This document shows, in pieces, positions 34,473 to 42,177 of a stretch of 64,000 nucleotides of DNA. Under the pieces are notes generated by a model that had not been told where the DNA came from, did not search any database, and worked only from the letters and a program-made list of their open reading frames with translations. The position numbers and the translations under genes were made by a program. How positions within the stretch are numbered: the stretch's first letter is position 1; the number at the start of each line of letters is the position of its first letter. The DNA is from Lysobacter sp. TY2-98 (GTDB lineage Bacteria > Pseudomonadota > Gammaproteobacteria > Xanthomonadales > Xanthomonadaceae). The stretch spans positions 310,001-374,000 of the forward strand of contig NZ_CP031413.1 in the NCBI RefSeq assembly GCF_003367355.1. Direction: 5' to 3'.

Positions 34473-36865
34473 GCAGTGCGCTCCCGCGGACGGACCGGTG
34501 CCTGGCTGGTGCCGAGTGCCTGCAACGCGGCGCGCCAGGCGCGATCGATCAGGCGGCCTTCGCCGGCGGTAACGACCTGCGCGCCGCCTGCGGCGAGATC
34601 ACGCGCTAGCGCATCGAGTCGGCCGTCGGCCACGCGCTGGCCACGCGGATTCACGAACAGCGTCTGGCCGGTGACCTCGCTAAGCCACGACAGGCGACGA
34701 CGCATCACCGCGCCACGTTCGCCCGGCAGATCGAACCAGGCGCCCGGCGGCAACTCACGCACGCGACGTGCCTGCGCTTCCGCGTCGGCATCGAGTGGTT
34801 CGCCGCCGTCGCCGTCCATGTCGGTGTCCTCGCCGAGGCGAGCGCGTGACTTGAGGCGCATCGTCAGCTCGGTGCGCGTCGCCGCGTCGTCGCCGTTCGC
34901 ATCTTCGGTGCCGGTGAGGATGCGCGCGATACGCGCGGCGTCATCGGCGTGATAGCCGACGGTCGACAACCACTGATCGACCAGCAGCACGAGATCGGGG
35001 CCTGCGCTGGCCTTGCCCGCGGCGGCTGCGACGAGCTCGTCGGTGGCTTCGATCAGCGACGTCCACTCCCCACTTTCTTCACCTCGGCGAAGGTGCGCGA
35101 GCGTGAGCACGTCGGCCCAGGCATGGCGCAGCATGCCGCGGTGGAAGGCGGGCAGTTTGGTGGATTTCAGCGCGGTGTCGATGACATCGCCGGCGCGGCG
35201 GCGCGCCACGGCGAGCTTGTCCTTGCCGCGCGCCGCCTCGACGTTGCGGCGTTCGGCGATCTCCGAGCGTCGCGCCACCGCCTGCTGTTGCTGTTCGAGA
35301 GCGTTGAGCCCGCTGCGGAACGCGCCGGCGACGTCGGAGGGCGCGCGCGCGATCGCGTCGACGATGCGTTCGAGGTGCAGCAGAAGCTGCGGATCGATGT
35401 CGTCCGGTGCGTACCAGCGCGCGCCGGATTCGGCGACCGCGTTGAGCACTTCGCGCGCGGGATGCGCGGCGCGCAGGAAGAAACCGGGATCCGCGAGCGC
35501 GAGGCGCAGCAGCGGAAGATGCAGGCGATCGAGCATCGCCTTCGCCGGCGAGTCCGGGCGCACCTCGCGTTCGAGGTGCGAATTCATCAACGACAGCAGC
35601 TCGAAAATGTCGGCGTCTTCGCGCGAAAGCGCGACCGCCTCGCCCTGGCGCTGCCGCGCGTGCAGCAGGAGCCACTGGCGAATTCCGTCGACATCGAGAC
35701 CGGCGACGTCGTCGCCCGCGGACGCGAGCAGCTCGAGTGCGATCTGAGTCGGCAGTTCGGGGCGTGTGGAGAGCGGGCGGTTGCCGGCGCCACCCGCGAC
35801 GGCATCGCCGCCACCGAAGCTGCCATCGCCACCCGCAAAGCCCGCCAGTGCGTTGCCGCCACCCGCGCCGCCACTGCCCGTAGCGCCGGCGAAACCGCCG
35901 CGACCGCCTGCGCCGGTATTCGAGCCTGCGTCGCTCGCGCCCGGTGCGCCCCCTTCTTCGCCGGGCATGAAGCCGGTGCGGAAGCGGTCCGCCATCGAGC
36001 GGCGCGAGGCGAGCAGGTCCTGCAGCATCTGGAACGTCGGTGCATCGGCATCGCTCGGTGCGGCGCCGGTCCAGCCCGTGTGCGGGCGTTCGCGCTCCGC
36101 GGCAAGCGACGCATCGCTCGGCGGCGCGACGCGTGCCCGCGGCCGCAACGGTACGAACGACAGGCCCGGCATGATGCGCTGGCGCATCAGCAGGTCGTTG
36201 ATCGACTCGGCGACCGCGGGGTATTCGCCCAGCACCAGGCGGTCGAATTCGCGCAACAGCATGACGCGCAGCCCGAGCCCGAATCCGTTTGCTTCCGCGG
36301 CGGCGAGCATGAGCTCGCAGAGTCGACGCGGCCCCACGGGCAGGCGGCCCGGCTCGTAGGCCGGCGATTCTGCGAGCACGGCGAAGCGCTGGCAGAGCAG
36401 GTGGATGGGCAGCGGCGCGCGCGATTCCTGGCGCATCGCGATGGCCTTGAGTTCGGTCTCTTCGTTCGCCTCGTCGTGTTCGACCAGACGAAGTTCTTCG
36501 AACGTCGGCATCAATGGACGCGCGTCCGGCGTGCGATGCTGCTGGCGCGCGACGGTGCGCAGGCCGGCCAGTTCCACGTCGACGTTCCGCGCGAACTGCG
36601 CGATGAAGGTGGCCTGGCGGCGCGCGAGCAATTGCGTCTGCTCGATCAGGTCCGGCGTCAGCGCCGGTCGCGCGCCGGTGTCGCGCATGTTGTGGCCGAA
36701 GCGATTGTCGAGGTGCGGCAGGACGCGGTCGAGCGGGTCAACCACCAATTCGTAGACGGCGGCGTGCGTGGCTTCCAGGGCGTCCCTGACCCGACGCGGC
36801 AGCGACGCGGCGGCAATCGCCTCCGCGGACGGAATCCGCCGATGGGGTGGAAATGGGACCGACAC
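34469..36865 (-). CDS. DUF1631 family protein
   Basis: 798 residues from a GTG start with GGGAGA upstream. Mostly helical, with no signal peptide or membrane helices. The N-terminal part (RRVRDALEATHAAVYELVVDPLDRVLPHLDN, FGLGLRVMLLREFDRLVLG) and the C-terminal part (MRLKSRARLGE, ARRVRELPPGAWFDLPGERGAVMRRRLSWLSEVTGQTLFVNPRGQR) match DUF1631. A ~70-residue Gly/Ala/Ser linker lies at about 305-375. Function is not established. The last part, with RRRLSWLS and FVNPRGQR, looks beta-rich and PilZ-like to me, which is speculative. The tight ATGA link to the PilZ gene suggests the two work together. Confidence 0.82.
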   Translation of the reverse strand: MSVPFPPHRRIPSAEAIAAASLPRRVRDALEATHAAVYELVVDPLDRVLPHLDNRFGHNMRDTGARPALTPDLIEQTQLLARRQATFIAQFARNVDVELAGLRTVARQQHRTPDARPLMPTFEELRLVEHDEANEETELKAIAMRQESRAPLPIHLLCQRFAVLAESPAYEPGRLPVGPRRLCELMLAAAEANGFGLGLRVMLLREFDRLVLGEYPAVAESINDLLMRQRIMPGLSFVPLRPRARVAPPSDASLAAERERPHTGWTGAAPSDADAPTFQMLQDLLASRRSMADRFRTGFMPGEEGGAPGASDAGSNTGAGGRGGFAGATGSGGAGGGNALAGFAGGDGSFGGGDAVAGGAGNRPLSTRPELPTQIALELLASAGDDVAGLDVDGIRQWLLLHARQRQGEAVALSREDADIFELLSLMNSHLEREVRPDSPAKAMLDRLHLPLLRLALADPGFFLRAAHPAREVLNAVAESGARWYAPDDIDPQLLLHLERIVDAIARAPSDVAGAFRSGLNALEQQQQAVARRSEIAERRNVEAARGKDKLAVARRRAGDVIDTALKSTKLPAFHRGMLRHAWADVLTLAHLRRGEESGEWTSLIEATDELVAAAAGKASAGPDLVLLVDQWLSTVGYHADDAARIARILTGTEDANGDDAATRTELTMRLKSRARLGEDTDMDGDGGEPLDADAEAQARRVRELPPGAWFDLPGERGAVMRRRLSWLSEVTGQTLFVNPRGQRVADGRLDALARDLAAGGAQVVTAGEGRLIDRAWRAALQALGTSQAPVRPRERTA

Positions 36866-36903
36866 CTAGGTTCTCCCCCTCGATTGAGACGATTCAAACA
36901 CGC

Positions 36904-38085
36904 TCACGCGCCGATGTCAGCTGCCACCTCGACATCGAGGAACAATTCGAGCACGTCGTTCGTGAACCGCCGGCCTGCTTCGGTCGGCCATACGCGCTCG
37001 CCGTCGTGAGATAGCCAGCCTCGCGCGACGGCTTCGCCGATGGGGGCATCGATCGCGTTCCGCGGCAGGCCGGTGCGGGCTTCGAACTGGGTCCAGCTGA
37101 AACCTTCGTGCAGGCGCAGGGCGTTGAGCATGAATTCGAAGGGACGCCGCGCCGGCTCGATGCGCTCGTCGCCACCCAGCGCAGCCGCGGTGCCGGCGGT
37201 GGCCAGGTACTGCGTCGGGTGTTTGTGCTTCCAGCGACGCAGGATGGTCTGCTCGGCGCCGAGCGTGATCTTGGCGTGCGCCCCGGCGCCGATGCCGAGG
37301 TAGTCGCCGAATCGCCAGTAGTTGAGGTTGTGCTCGCAGCGATGGCCGGGGCGCGCGTAGGCGCTGGTCTCGTAGTGCGCGTAGCCGGCGTCGGCGAGCA
37401 TGGCCTGGCAATGCTCCTGCATGTCCCAGGCGAGGTCGTCGTCGGGAATGTTCCTCGGCGGACGCGCGGCAAAGACGGTGTTGGGTTCGAGCGTGAGCTG
37501 GTAGTGCGAGATGTGCGTGGGCGCCAATGCGAGTGCACGTTCGACGTCGCGCTCGGCCATCGCCAGATCCTGCCCGGGCAGCGCGTACATCAGGTCGAGA
37601 TTGACCTCGCCGAAACCGGCGTCCTGCGCCTGCCGGATCGCGGTGGCGGCCTGCGTCGAATCGTGGATGCGGCCCAGGCGTTCGAGGCAGCCGTCATCGA
37701 AGCTCTGCACGCCGAAGCTGAGGCGGTTGACGCCCGCGGCACGGTAGTCGGCGAGCTTGTCGTATTCCGATGTGCCGGGATTCGCCTCGAGCGTGATTTC
37801 GCAATCGGGAGCGAAGCGCAGGCGCGAACTCGCCTGTTGCAGGAAGCGGTCGATGAGCGCGGCCGGCATCAGGCTGGGCGTGCCGCCGCCGAAGAACACC
37901 GTGCGGATCGTGCGCCCCCAGACCAGTGGAAGGTCGAAGTCGAGGTCGGCGATCAGGGCGTCGACGTACTGCGTGAGCGGAAGCTCACCGCGACCCTGGT
38001 GGGAGTTGAAGTCGCAGTACGGGCACTTCTTCACGCACCACGGCACATGCACGTAGAGCGAGAGAGGCGGAGTGACGAGGGTCAT
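36904..38085 (-). CDS. hemW: HemW, radical SAM heme chaperone
   Basis: 393 residues. Radical SAM motif CVKKCPYCDF near residues 16-25, then FFGGGTPSLM, the ITLEANPGT segment, NRLSFGVQSF and NLDLMYALPGQ. HemW resembles oxygen-independent coproporphyrinogen oxidase but lacks that activity and delivers heme. The N-terminal extra cysteine of true HemN is absent. Its ATG overlaps the stop of the upstream membrane-protein gene by 4 nt. DUF1631 follows 38 bp downstream. Confidence 0.94.
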   Translation of the reverse strand: MTLVTPPLSLYVHVPWCVKKCPYCDFNSHQGRGELPLTQYVDALIADLDFDLPLVWGRTIRTVFFGGGTPSLMPAALIDRFLQQASSRLRFAPDCEITLEANPGTSEYDKLADYRAAGVNRLSFGVQSFDDGCLERLGRIHDSTQAATAIRQAQDAGFGEVNLDLMYALPGQDLAMAERDVERALALAPTHISHYQLTLEPNTVFAARPPRNIPDDDLAWDMQEHCQAMLADAGYAHYETSAYARPGHRCEHNLNYWRFGDYLGIGAGAHAKITLGAEQTILRRWKHKHPTQYLATAGTAAALGGDERIEPARRPFEFMLNALRLHEGFSWTQFEARTGLPRNAIDAPIGEAVARGWLSHDGERVWPTEAGRRFTNDVLELFLDVEVAADIGA

Positions 38086-38585
38086 GCGGGTGAGGCGTCG
38101 TGAGGTTGTCGCGTCGGCCCATGTTCGGGCATGCCCGCCAATGCGTCGAGCAACGAGGTGTCGATCCGTGTGCGGCGTCGCCCGTGCACGATCAACCACA
38201 GTGCCACCGCGCGCACGGTGGGGTGCGACGGCGACGGACCCATCAGCACCAGCCCGACGCCCGCGGCCTCGCGTTCGAGTCGTAGCCGGCACCATGGCAG
38301 CACGATCCGGTGATAGCGCACGCTGGCGACCTGCCGCGCGGGCAGCACGCGGAACGCGTAACCGGTGGTGGCGTCGCGCAGGGTCACGGTCGGGCCGTCG
38401 AGCACCGCCCACTGCACGCGCGACATCACCGCAAGCGCGAGGGCCAGCAGCACCATCATCGCCACCATCGGTCCGCCGAACGCACCCGCGCCGAGCGCGA
38501 GCCCGACGATCGCCGTGCACGCCCCTACGATCGCGCCGACACGCGACTGCCAGCCGACCACCAGCTCTTCGCGAAGTGCGCTCAT
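38082..38585 (-). CDS. Small membrane protein between rdgB and hemW
   Basis: 167 residues with two closely spaced hydrophobic helices (about 17-34 and 38-55), then a basic, soluble-looking region with PTVTLRDATTGYAFRVLPARQVASVRYHRIVLPWCRLRLEREAAG that has a bacterial PH/YcxB-like strand pattern, and a Pro/His-rich end. I do not recognise the family with confidence. Both ends overlap their neighbours by 4 nt (ATGA with rdgB and with hemW), strong evidence that it is a real, co-translated gene. Confidence 0.78.
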   Translation of the reverse strand: MSALREELVVGWQSRVGAIVGACTAIVGLALGAGAFGGPMVAMMVLLALALAVMSRVQWAVLDGPTVTLRDATTGYAFRVLPARQVASVRYHRIVLPWCRLRLEREAAGVGLVLMGPSPSHPTVRAVALWLIVHGRRRTRIDTSLLDALAGMPEHGPTRQPHDASPA

Positions 38586-39190
38586 GTCGCTCTCCAGTCC
38601 GCCAGTTGTGCGCGCAATGCGTCGACCGCGCGGCCGCGATGGCTCACGCGCGCCTTGATCGACGGGTCGAGTTCCGCGGCCGACACGCCGCGTTCGGGAT
38701 CGAGAAATACCGGGTCGTAGCCGAATCCGCCGGCGCCGCGCGCCGCGTCGAGGATGTGCCCGTGCCAGCTGCCCTCGGCGATCAACGGACGCGGATCCTC
38801 CGCGTGCCGAAGCAGGACGATCACCGCATGGAAATAGGCGCCGCGCTCGCTGTCCGCGCGATCACGCAGTGCGTCGAGCAGCTTGGTGATGTTCGCGGTC
38901 GGGTCCGCCTGGGGGCCGGCGTAACGCGCGGAATAGAGACCCGGCGCGCCGCCGAGCGCATCAACGCACAAGCCCGAATCGTCGGCGAGTGCGGGCAGGC
39001 CGGTGACACGGGCGGCGTGGCGCGCCTTGATCAACGCGTTCTCGACGAAGGTCAGACCGGTTTCGTCGGCATCCTCGACGCCCAGCGCGGACTGCGGCAC
39101 GCAGTCGAAACCCAGCGGCGCGAGCAGGCGCTCGAACTCGGCAAGCTTGCCGGAGTTGCTGCTGGCGACGACCACTTTCATGTGCGTCAT
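38582..39190 (-). CDS. rdgB: dITP/XTP pyrophosphatase
   Basis: 202 residues. Hydrolyses non-canonical purine NTPs to keep them out of DNA and RNA. HAM1 family signature: VVVASSNSGKLAEFERLL, ETGLTFVENALIKARHAA, ALADDSGLCVDALGGAPGLYSARYAG and GGFGYDPVF, ending SHRGRAVDAL. ATG at 39190 or the nearer ATG at 39181 could be used; neither has a strong Shine-Dalgarno. A hairpin lies in the 31 bp between rph and this gene. Confidence 0.95.
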   Translation of the reverse strand: MTHMKVVVASSNSGKLAEFERLLAPLGFDCVPQSALGVEDADETGLTFVENALIKARHAARVTGLPALADDSGLCVDALGGAPGLYSARYAGPQADPTANITKLLDALRDRADSERGAYFHAVIVLLRHAEDPRPLIAEGSWHGHILDAARGAGGFGYDPVFLDPERGVSAAELDPSIKARVSHRGRAVDALRAQLADWRAT

Positions 39191-39195
39191 CGTGA

Positions 39196-39219
39196 CGCCC
39201 GGCGGGTGTACGCCGGGTG
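39196..39219 (-). other. Intercistronic hairpin between rph and rdgB
   Basis: CCCGGCG (39198-39204) and CGCCGGG (39211-39217) pair in a 7-bp stem, extended by a G-T wobble and a C-G pair, with a 6-nt loop. No T run follows, so a processing or stability element is as likely as an attenuator. Confidence 0.5.
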
Positions 39220-39221
39220 GA

Positions 39222-39959
39222 TCAGCGACCCAATGCCGCGCGCTGGAACGCGACGAGTTCGGCGATGCCCGCTTCGGCGAGATCGGTCAGCGCGTTGAGC
39301 TCGTCGCGTCGGAACGCATGGCCTTCGGCCGTGCCCTGCAGCTCGATGAAACCGCCGCCGTCGTTCATCACGACATTCATGTCGGTGTCGCAGTCGCTGT
39401 CCTCGGCGTAGTCGAGATCGAGCACGGGCACGCCCCGGTACACGCCTACGGACACCGCCGCCACCGCGCCGACGAGCGGATCGCGCTTGATCTCGCCGCG
39501 GGCGAGCAGCCACTGCACGGCGTCGGCCAACGCGACATACGCGCCGGTGATCGCGGCCGTGCGCGTGCCGCCGTCGGCCTGGAGGACGTCGCAATCGAGG
39601 GTGATCGTGCGTTCGCCGAGCGCGCGGCGGTCGACGCAGGCGCGCAGCGAACGGCCGATCAGGCGCTGGATCTCGAGCGTGCGGCCGCCCTGCTTGCCGC
39701 GCGAGGCTTCGCGGTCGTTGCGGGTGTTGGTCGAGCGCGGAAGCATCCCGTACTCGGCGGTCACCCAGCCTTCGCCCTTGCCGCGCAGGAAACCGGGCAC
39801 CTTGCCCTCGACGCTCGCCGTGCACAGCACGCGCGTCTCGCCGAACTCGATCAGGACCGAGCCTTCGGCGTGCTTCGTGAAGCCGCGGGTGATGCGGACG
39901 GGGCGCAGCTGGTGGGGCGCGCGGCCCGACGGGCGGGCGAAATCAGCGGTCGCGCTCAT
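39222..39959 (-). CDS. rph: Ribonuclease PH
   Basis: 245 residues. Phosphorolytic 3'-exoribonuclease trimming tRNA precursors. Signature: [66 protein letters not shown] (start to about 78), [43 protein letters not shown], and [18 protein letters not shown] with the catalytic aspartates. The ATG at 39959 fits the known N-terminus; GATATC lies 7 nt upstream. First gene of the rph-to-PilZ run and divergent from yicC. Confidence 0.95.
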   Translation of the reverse strand: MSATADFARPSGRAPHQLRPVRITRGFTKHAEGSVLIEFGETRVLCTASVEGKVPGFLRGKGEGWVTAEYGMLPRSTNTRNDREASRGKQGGRTLEIQRLIGRSLRACVDRRALGERTITLDCDVLQADGGTRTAAITGAYVALADAVQWLLARGEIKRDPLVGAVAAVSVGVYRGVPVLDLDYAEDSDCDTDMNVVMNDGGGFIELQGTAEGHAFRRDELNALTDLAEAGIAELVAFQRAALGR

Positions 39960-40029
39960 GGGCGGCGATATCCGGGCGACGGCGCGTGAGCGTACCATCC
40001 ACGCCCCGCGGCCCTCGGCACCGAACTCC

Positions 40030-40893
40030 ATGTCCATCCGCAGCATGACCGCCTTCGCGAGCGGCGAAGCCACCACGCCGTGGGGCACGCTCGCCTGCGA
40101 GCTGCGTTCGGTGAACCACCGCTTCCTCGAGATCGCCACCCGCTTGCCCGACGAGCTGCGCGCGCTCGAGCCCGCTCTGCGCGAACGCATCGGCGCGCGC
40201 ATCAGTCGCGGCAAGGTTGACGTGACGATGCGTCTGCGCGCGGCCGAGGGCGGCGGCGCGCTGCAGGTCAATCGCGAGCGCCTCGCCGAACTCGCGCGGC
40301 TGTCGCGCGAACTCGAAACCGACTTTCCCGGCCTGCGTACCGATTTCTCGCAGCTGCTGCAGATCCCGGGCGTGGTGAAGGGCGAGGGCGTCGACACCGC
40401 TGCGCTGCACGCCGAGGCACTGGCGCTGCTGGACCGTACGCTCGATGAATTCGTCGCCTCGCGTGAACGCGAAGGCGCGAAGCTCGCGCAGGCGATCACC
40501 GATCGCCTCGACGGCATCGCGACCATCCGCGAAACCGTGCGCGAATGCATCCCGGCGATCCGCGAAGGCCAGCGCACGCGCCTGGAAACGCGCCTCGCCG
40601 ACCTGCCGGTGCCGGTCGATCCGGGCCGCATCGAACAGGAGCTCGTGCTCGCGCTGCAGAAGCTCGACGTCGATGAAGAGCTCGATCGTCTCGACGCCCA
40701 CCTGTCGGAAGCGCGCCGGGTGTTGAAGCTCAAGGAAGCGGTCGGCCGTCGCCTCGATTTCCTGCTGCAGGAGTTCAATCGAGAGGCGAACACGCTGGGC
40801 AGCAAGTCGGTCGACAGCCGCACGTCGTCCGCGGCGATCGATCTCAAAGTGCTGATCGACCAGATCCGCGAGCAGGTCCAGAACATCGAGTAG
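40030..40893 (+). CDS. yicC: YicC family endoribonuclease/RNA-decay protein
   Basis: 287 residues. N-terminal YicC domain: [54 protein letters not shown]-terminal DUF1732 domain: [56 protein letters not shown]. coli YicC is an endoribonuclease affecting stability of the sRNA RyhB. It lies divergent from rph, as in E. coli, where the two are also neighbours. 87 bp before gmk. Confidence 0.94.
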   Translation: MSIRSMTAFASGEATTPWGTLACELRSVNHRFLEIATRLPDELRALEPALRERIGARISRGKVDVTMRLRAAEGGGALQVNRERLAELARLSRELETDFPGLRTDFSQLLQIPGVVKGEGVDTAALHAEALALLDRTLDEFVASREREGAKLAQAITDRLDGIATIRETVRECIPAIREGQRTRLETRLADLPVPVDPGRIEQELVLALQKLDVDEELDRLDAHLSEARRVLKLKEAVGRRLDFLLQEFNREANTLGSKSVDSRTSSAAIDLKVLIDQIREQVQNIE

Positions 40894-40980
40894 CCGACGC
40901 CGGCCCGGACCGCCGCTCCGTCGGAGCAGGTAGGATTCGGCAGCCCGGCCCCGCCGATACCCGCAGACCAGAACCGGCCC

Positions 40981-41604
40981 ATGCGTGGAACCCTCTTCAT
41001 CGTCGCGGCGCCTTCGGGCGCGGGCAAATCCAGCATCGTCAATGCGGTGCTCGCCCGCGATCCGAACATCTCGCTCTCGATCTCGTTCACCTCGCGCGCG
41101 CCGCGTCCGGGTGAGCGGCATGCCGAGCACTACCACTTCGTCGGCAAGCAGGAGTTCGAGGACATGGTCGCCGCGGGCGACTTCTTCGAGCACGCGCTGG
41201 TGCATGGCGACTGGAAGGGCACGGCGCGTCAGTCGGTCGAGCCGCAACTCAATTCCGGCCGCGACGTCCTGCTCGAGATCGACTGGCAGGGGGCCCGCCA
41301 GGTCCGCGCCCAGGTGCCGGACGCGATTTCCGTCTTCATCCTCCCACCCTCGCGCGCCGCGCTCGAGGAGCGGATGCGCAAGCGCGGGCAGGACAGCGAG
41401 GACGTCATCGCCCAGCGCCTCGCCGCCGCGCGCGAGGAGATGAGCCACTACGGCGAGTTCGACTACCTCATCGTCAACGAGGACTTCGAGACCGCGGTGG
41501 CCGAGATGTGCGCGATCTTCACCGCGAGCCGCCTGCGCCGCGATCCGCAGGTTGCGCGGCACCAGCGACTGATCACGGCGCTGCTGGTCGACGACCCGTC
41601 CTGA
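40981..41604 (+). CDS. gmk: Guanylate kinase
   Basis: 207 residues. Phosphorylates GMP to GDP. P-loop APSGAGKSS at 10-18, GMP-binding [17 protein letters not shown] and [14 protein letters not shown], and the adenine-side [10 protein letters not shown]. Typical length. First of the widely conserved gmk-rpoZ-spoT block; rpoZ begins 121 bp later behind its own promoter. Confidence 0.96.
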   Translation: MRGTLFIVAAPSGAGKSSIVNAVLARDPNISLSISFTSRAPRPGERHAEHYHFVGKQEFEDMVAAGDFFEHALVHGDWKGTARQSVEPQLNSGRDVLLEIDWQGARQVRAQVPDAISVFILPPSRAALEERMRKRGQDSEDVIAQRLAAAREEMSHYGEFDYLIVNEDFETAVAEMCAIFTASRLRRDPQVARHQRLITALLVDDPS

Positions 41605-41646
41605 GCTGCCGTTTCTCGGCTAACTGACTGATTCCAAAGGAAAGGC

Positions 41647-41675
41647 TTGCCTCGACGGCGGGGCAGCCCTACACT
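41647..41675 (+). promoter_or_regulatory. Sigma-70 type promoter of rpoZ
   Basis: TTGCCT (41647-41652), a 17-bp spacer and TACACT (41670-41675), about 50 bp before the rpoZ ATG in the non-coding gap after gmk. Confidence 0.6.
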
Positions 41676-41725
41676 GCGACCCCCTTTCGCATCACGTGGC
41701 GCGCCGTCCGGCCGCCGGGAGCCCC

Positions 41726-42022
41726 ATGGCCCGCATCACCGTAGAAGACTGCCTGAAGGTCGTCGACAACCGCTTCGAGCTGGTCATGATGGCCTCCAAG
41801 CGCGCCCGCCAGCTGGCGAACGGCGTCGACGCACAGCTCGACAACGAAGCCAACGACAAGCCGACCGTGCTGGCGCTGCGCGAAATCGCCGCGCGCCGCA
41901 TCGACAACGAATACATCGACGCCGTCGAGAAGGCCGAGCGCGAGCGCAAGGAGCGTGAAGCGCTCGAGTGGGCCGCCGCCGAGGTGGTCGCCGATGACGA
42001 CATGTCGAAGGGCGACGACTGA
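41726..42022 (+). CDS. rpoZ: RNA polymerase omega subunit
   Basis: 98 residues. Signature [30 protein letters not shown], then [15 protein letters not shown]. Omega chaperones beta-prime and forms part of a ppGpp binding site on RNA polymerase, which fits its place before spoT. The acidic C-terminal tail is usual. A hairpin with a TTCG loop follows 28 bp after the stop. Confidence 0.96.
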   Translation: MARITVEDCLKVVDNRFELVMMASKRARQLANGVDAQLDNEANDKPTVLALREIAARRIDNEYIDAVEKAERERKEREALEWAAAEVVADDDMSKGDD

Positions 42023-42050
42023 TCGTCGTCACTCGCATCGAGATGAACGG

Positions 42051-42068
42051 ACCCCGCTTCGGCGGGGT
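42051..42068 (+). terminator. TTCG-loop hairpin after rpoZ
   Basis: ACCCCGC (42051-42057), a TTCG tetraloop, and GCGGGGT (42062-42068): a very stable 7-bp stem. The downstream sequence is only moderately T-rich. Consistent with partial termination between rpoZ and spoT. Confidence 0.7.
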
Positions 42069-42141
42069 TCGTCGTTTCTGCGCCTCGTCACGCTTCATGG
42101 CCCGCGCCGAAACCAGCGGCCGGTTGGGCGCGCGGGAAACG

Positions 42142-42169
42142 TTGCGCAGTGGGGACGCGGACGTATAGT
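42142..42169 (+). promoter_or_regulatory. Promoter of spoT, near-leaderless
   Basis: TTGCGC (42142-42147), 16-bp spacer, TATAGT (42164-42169). The -10 box ends 8 nt before the spoT ATG at 42178, so the transcript would have at most a few untranslated bases. Confidence 0.55.
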
Positions 42170-42177
42170 CGGTCGTA

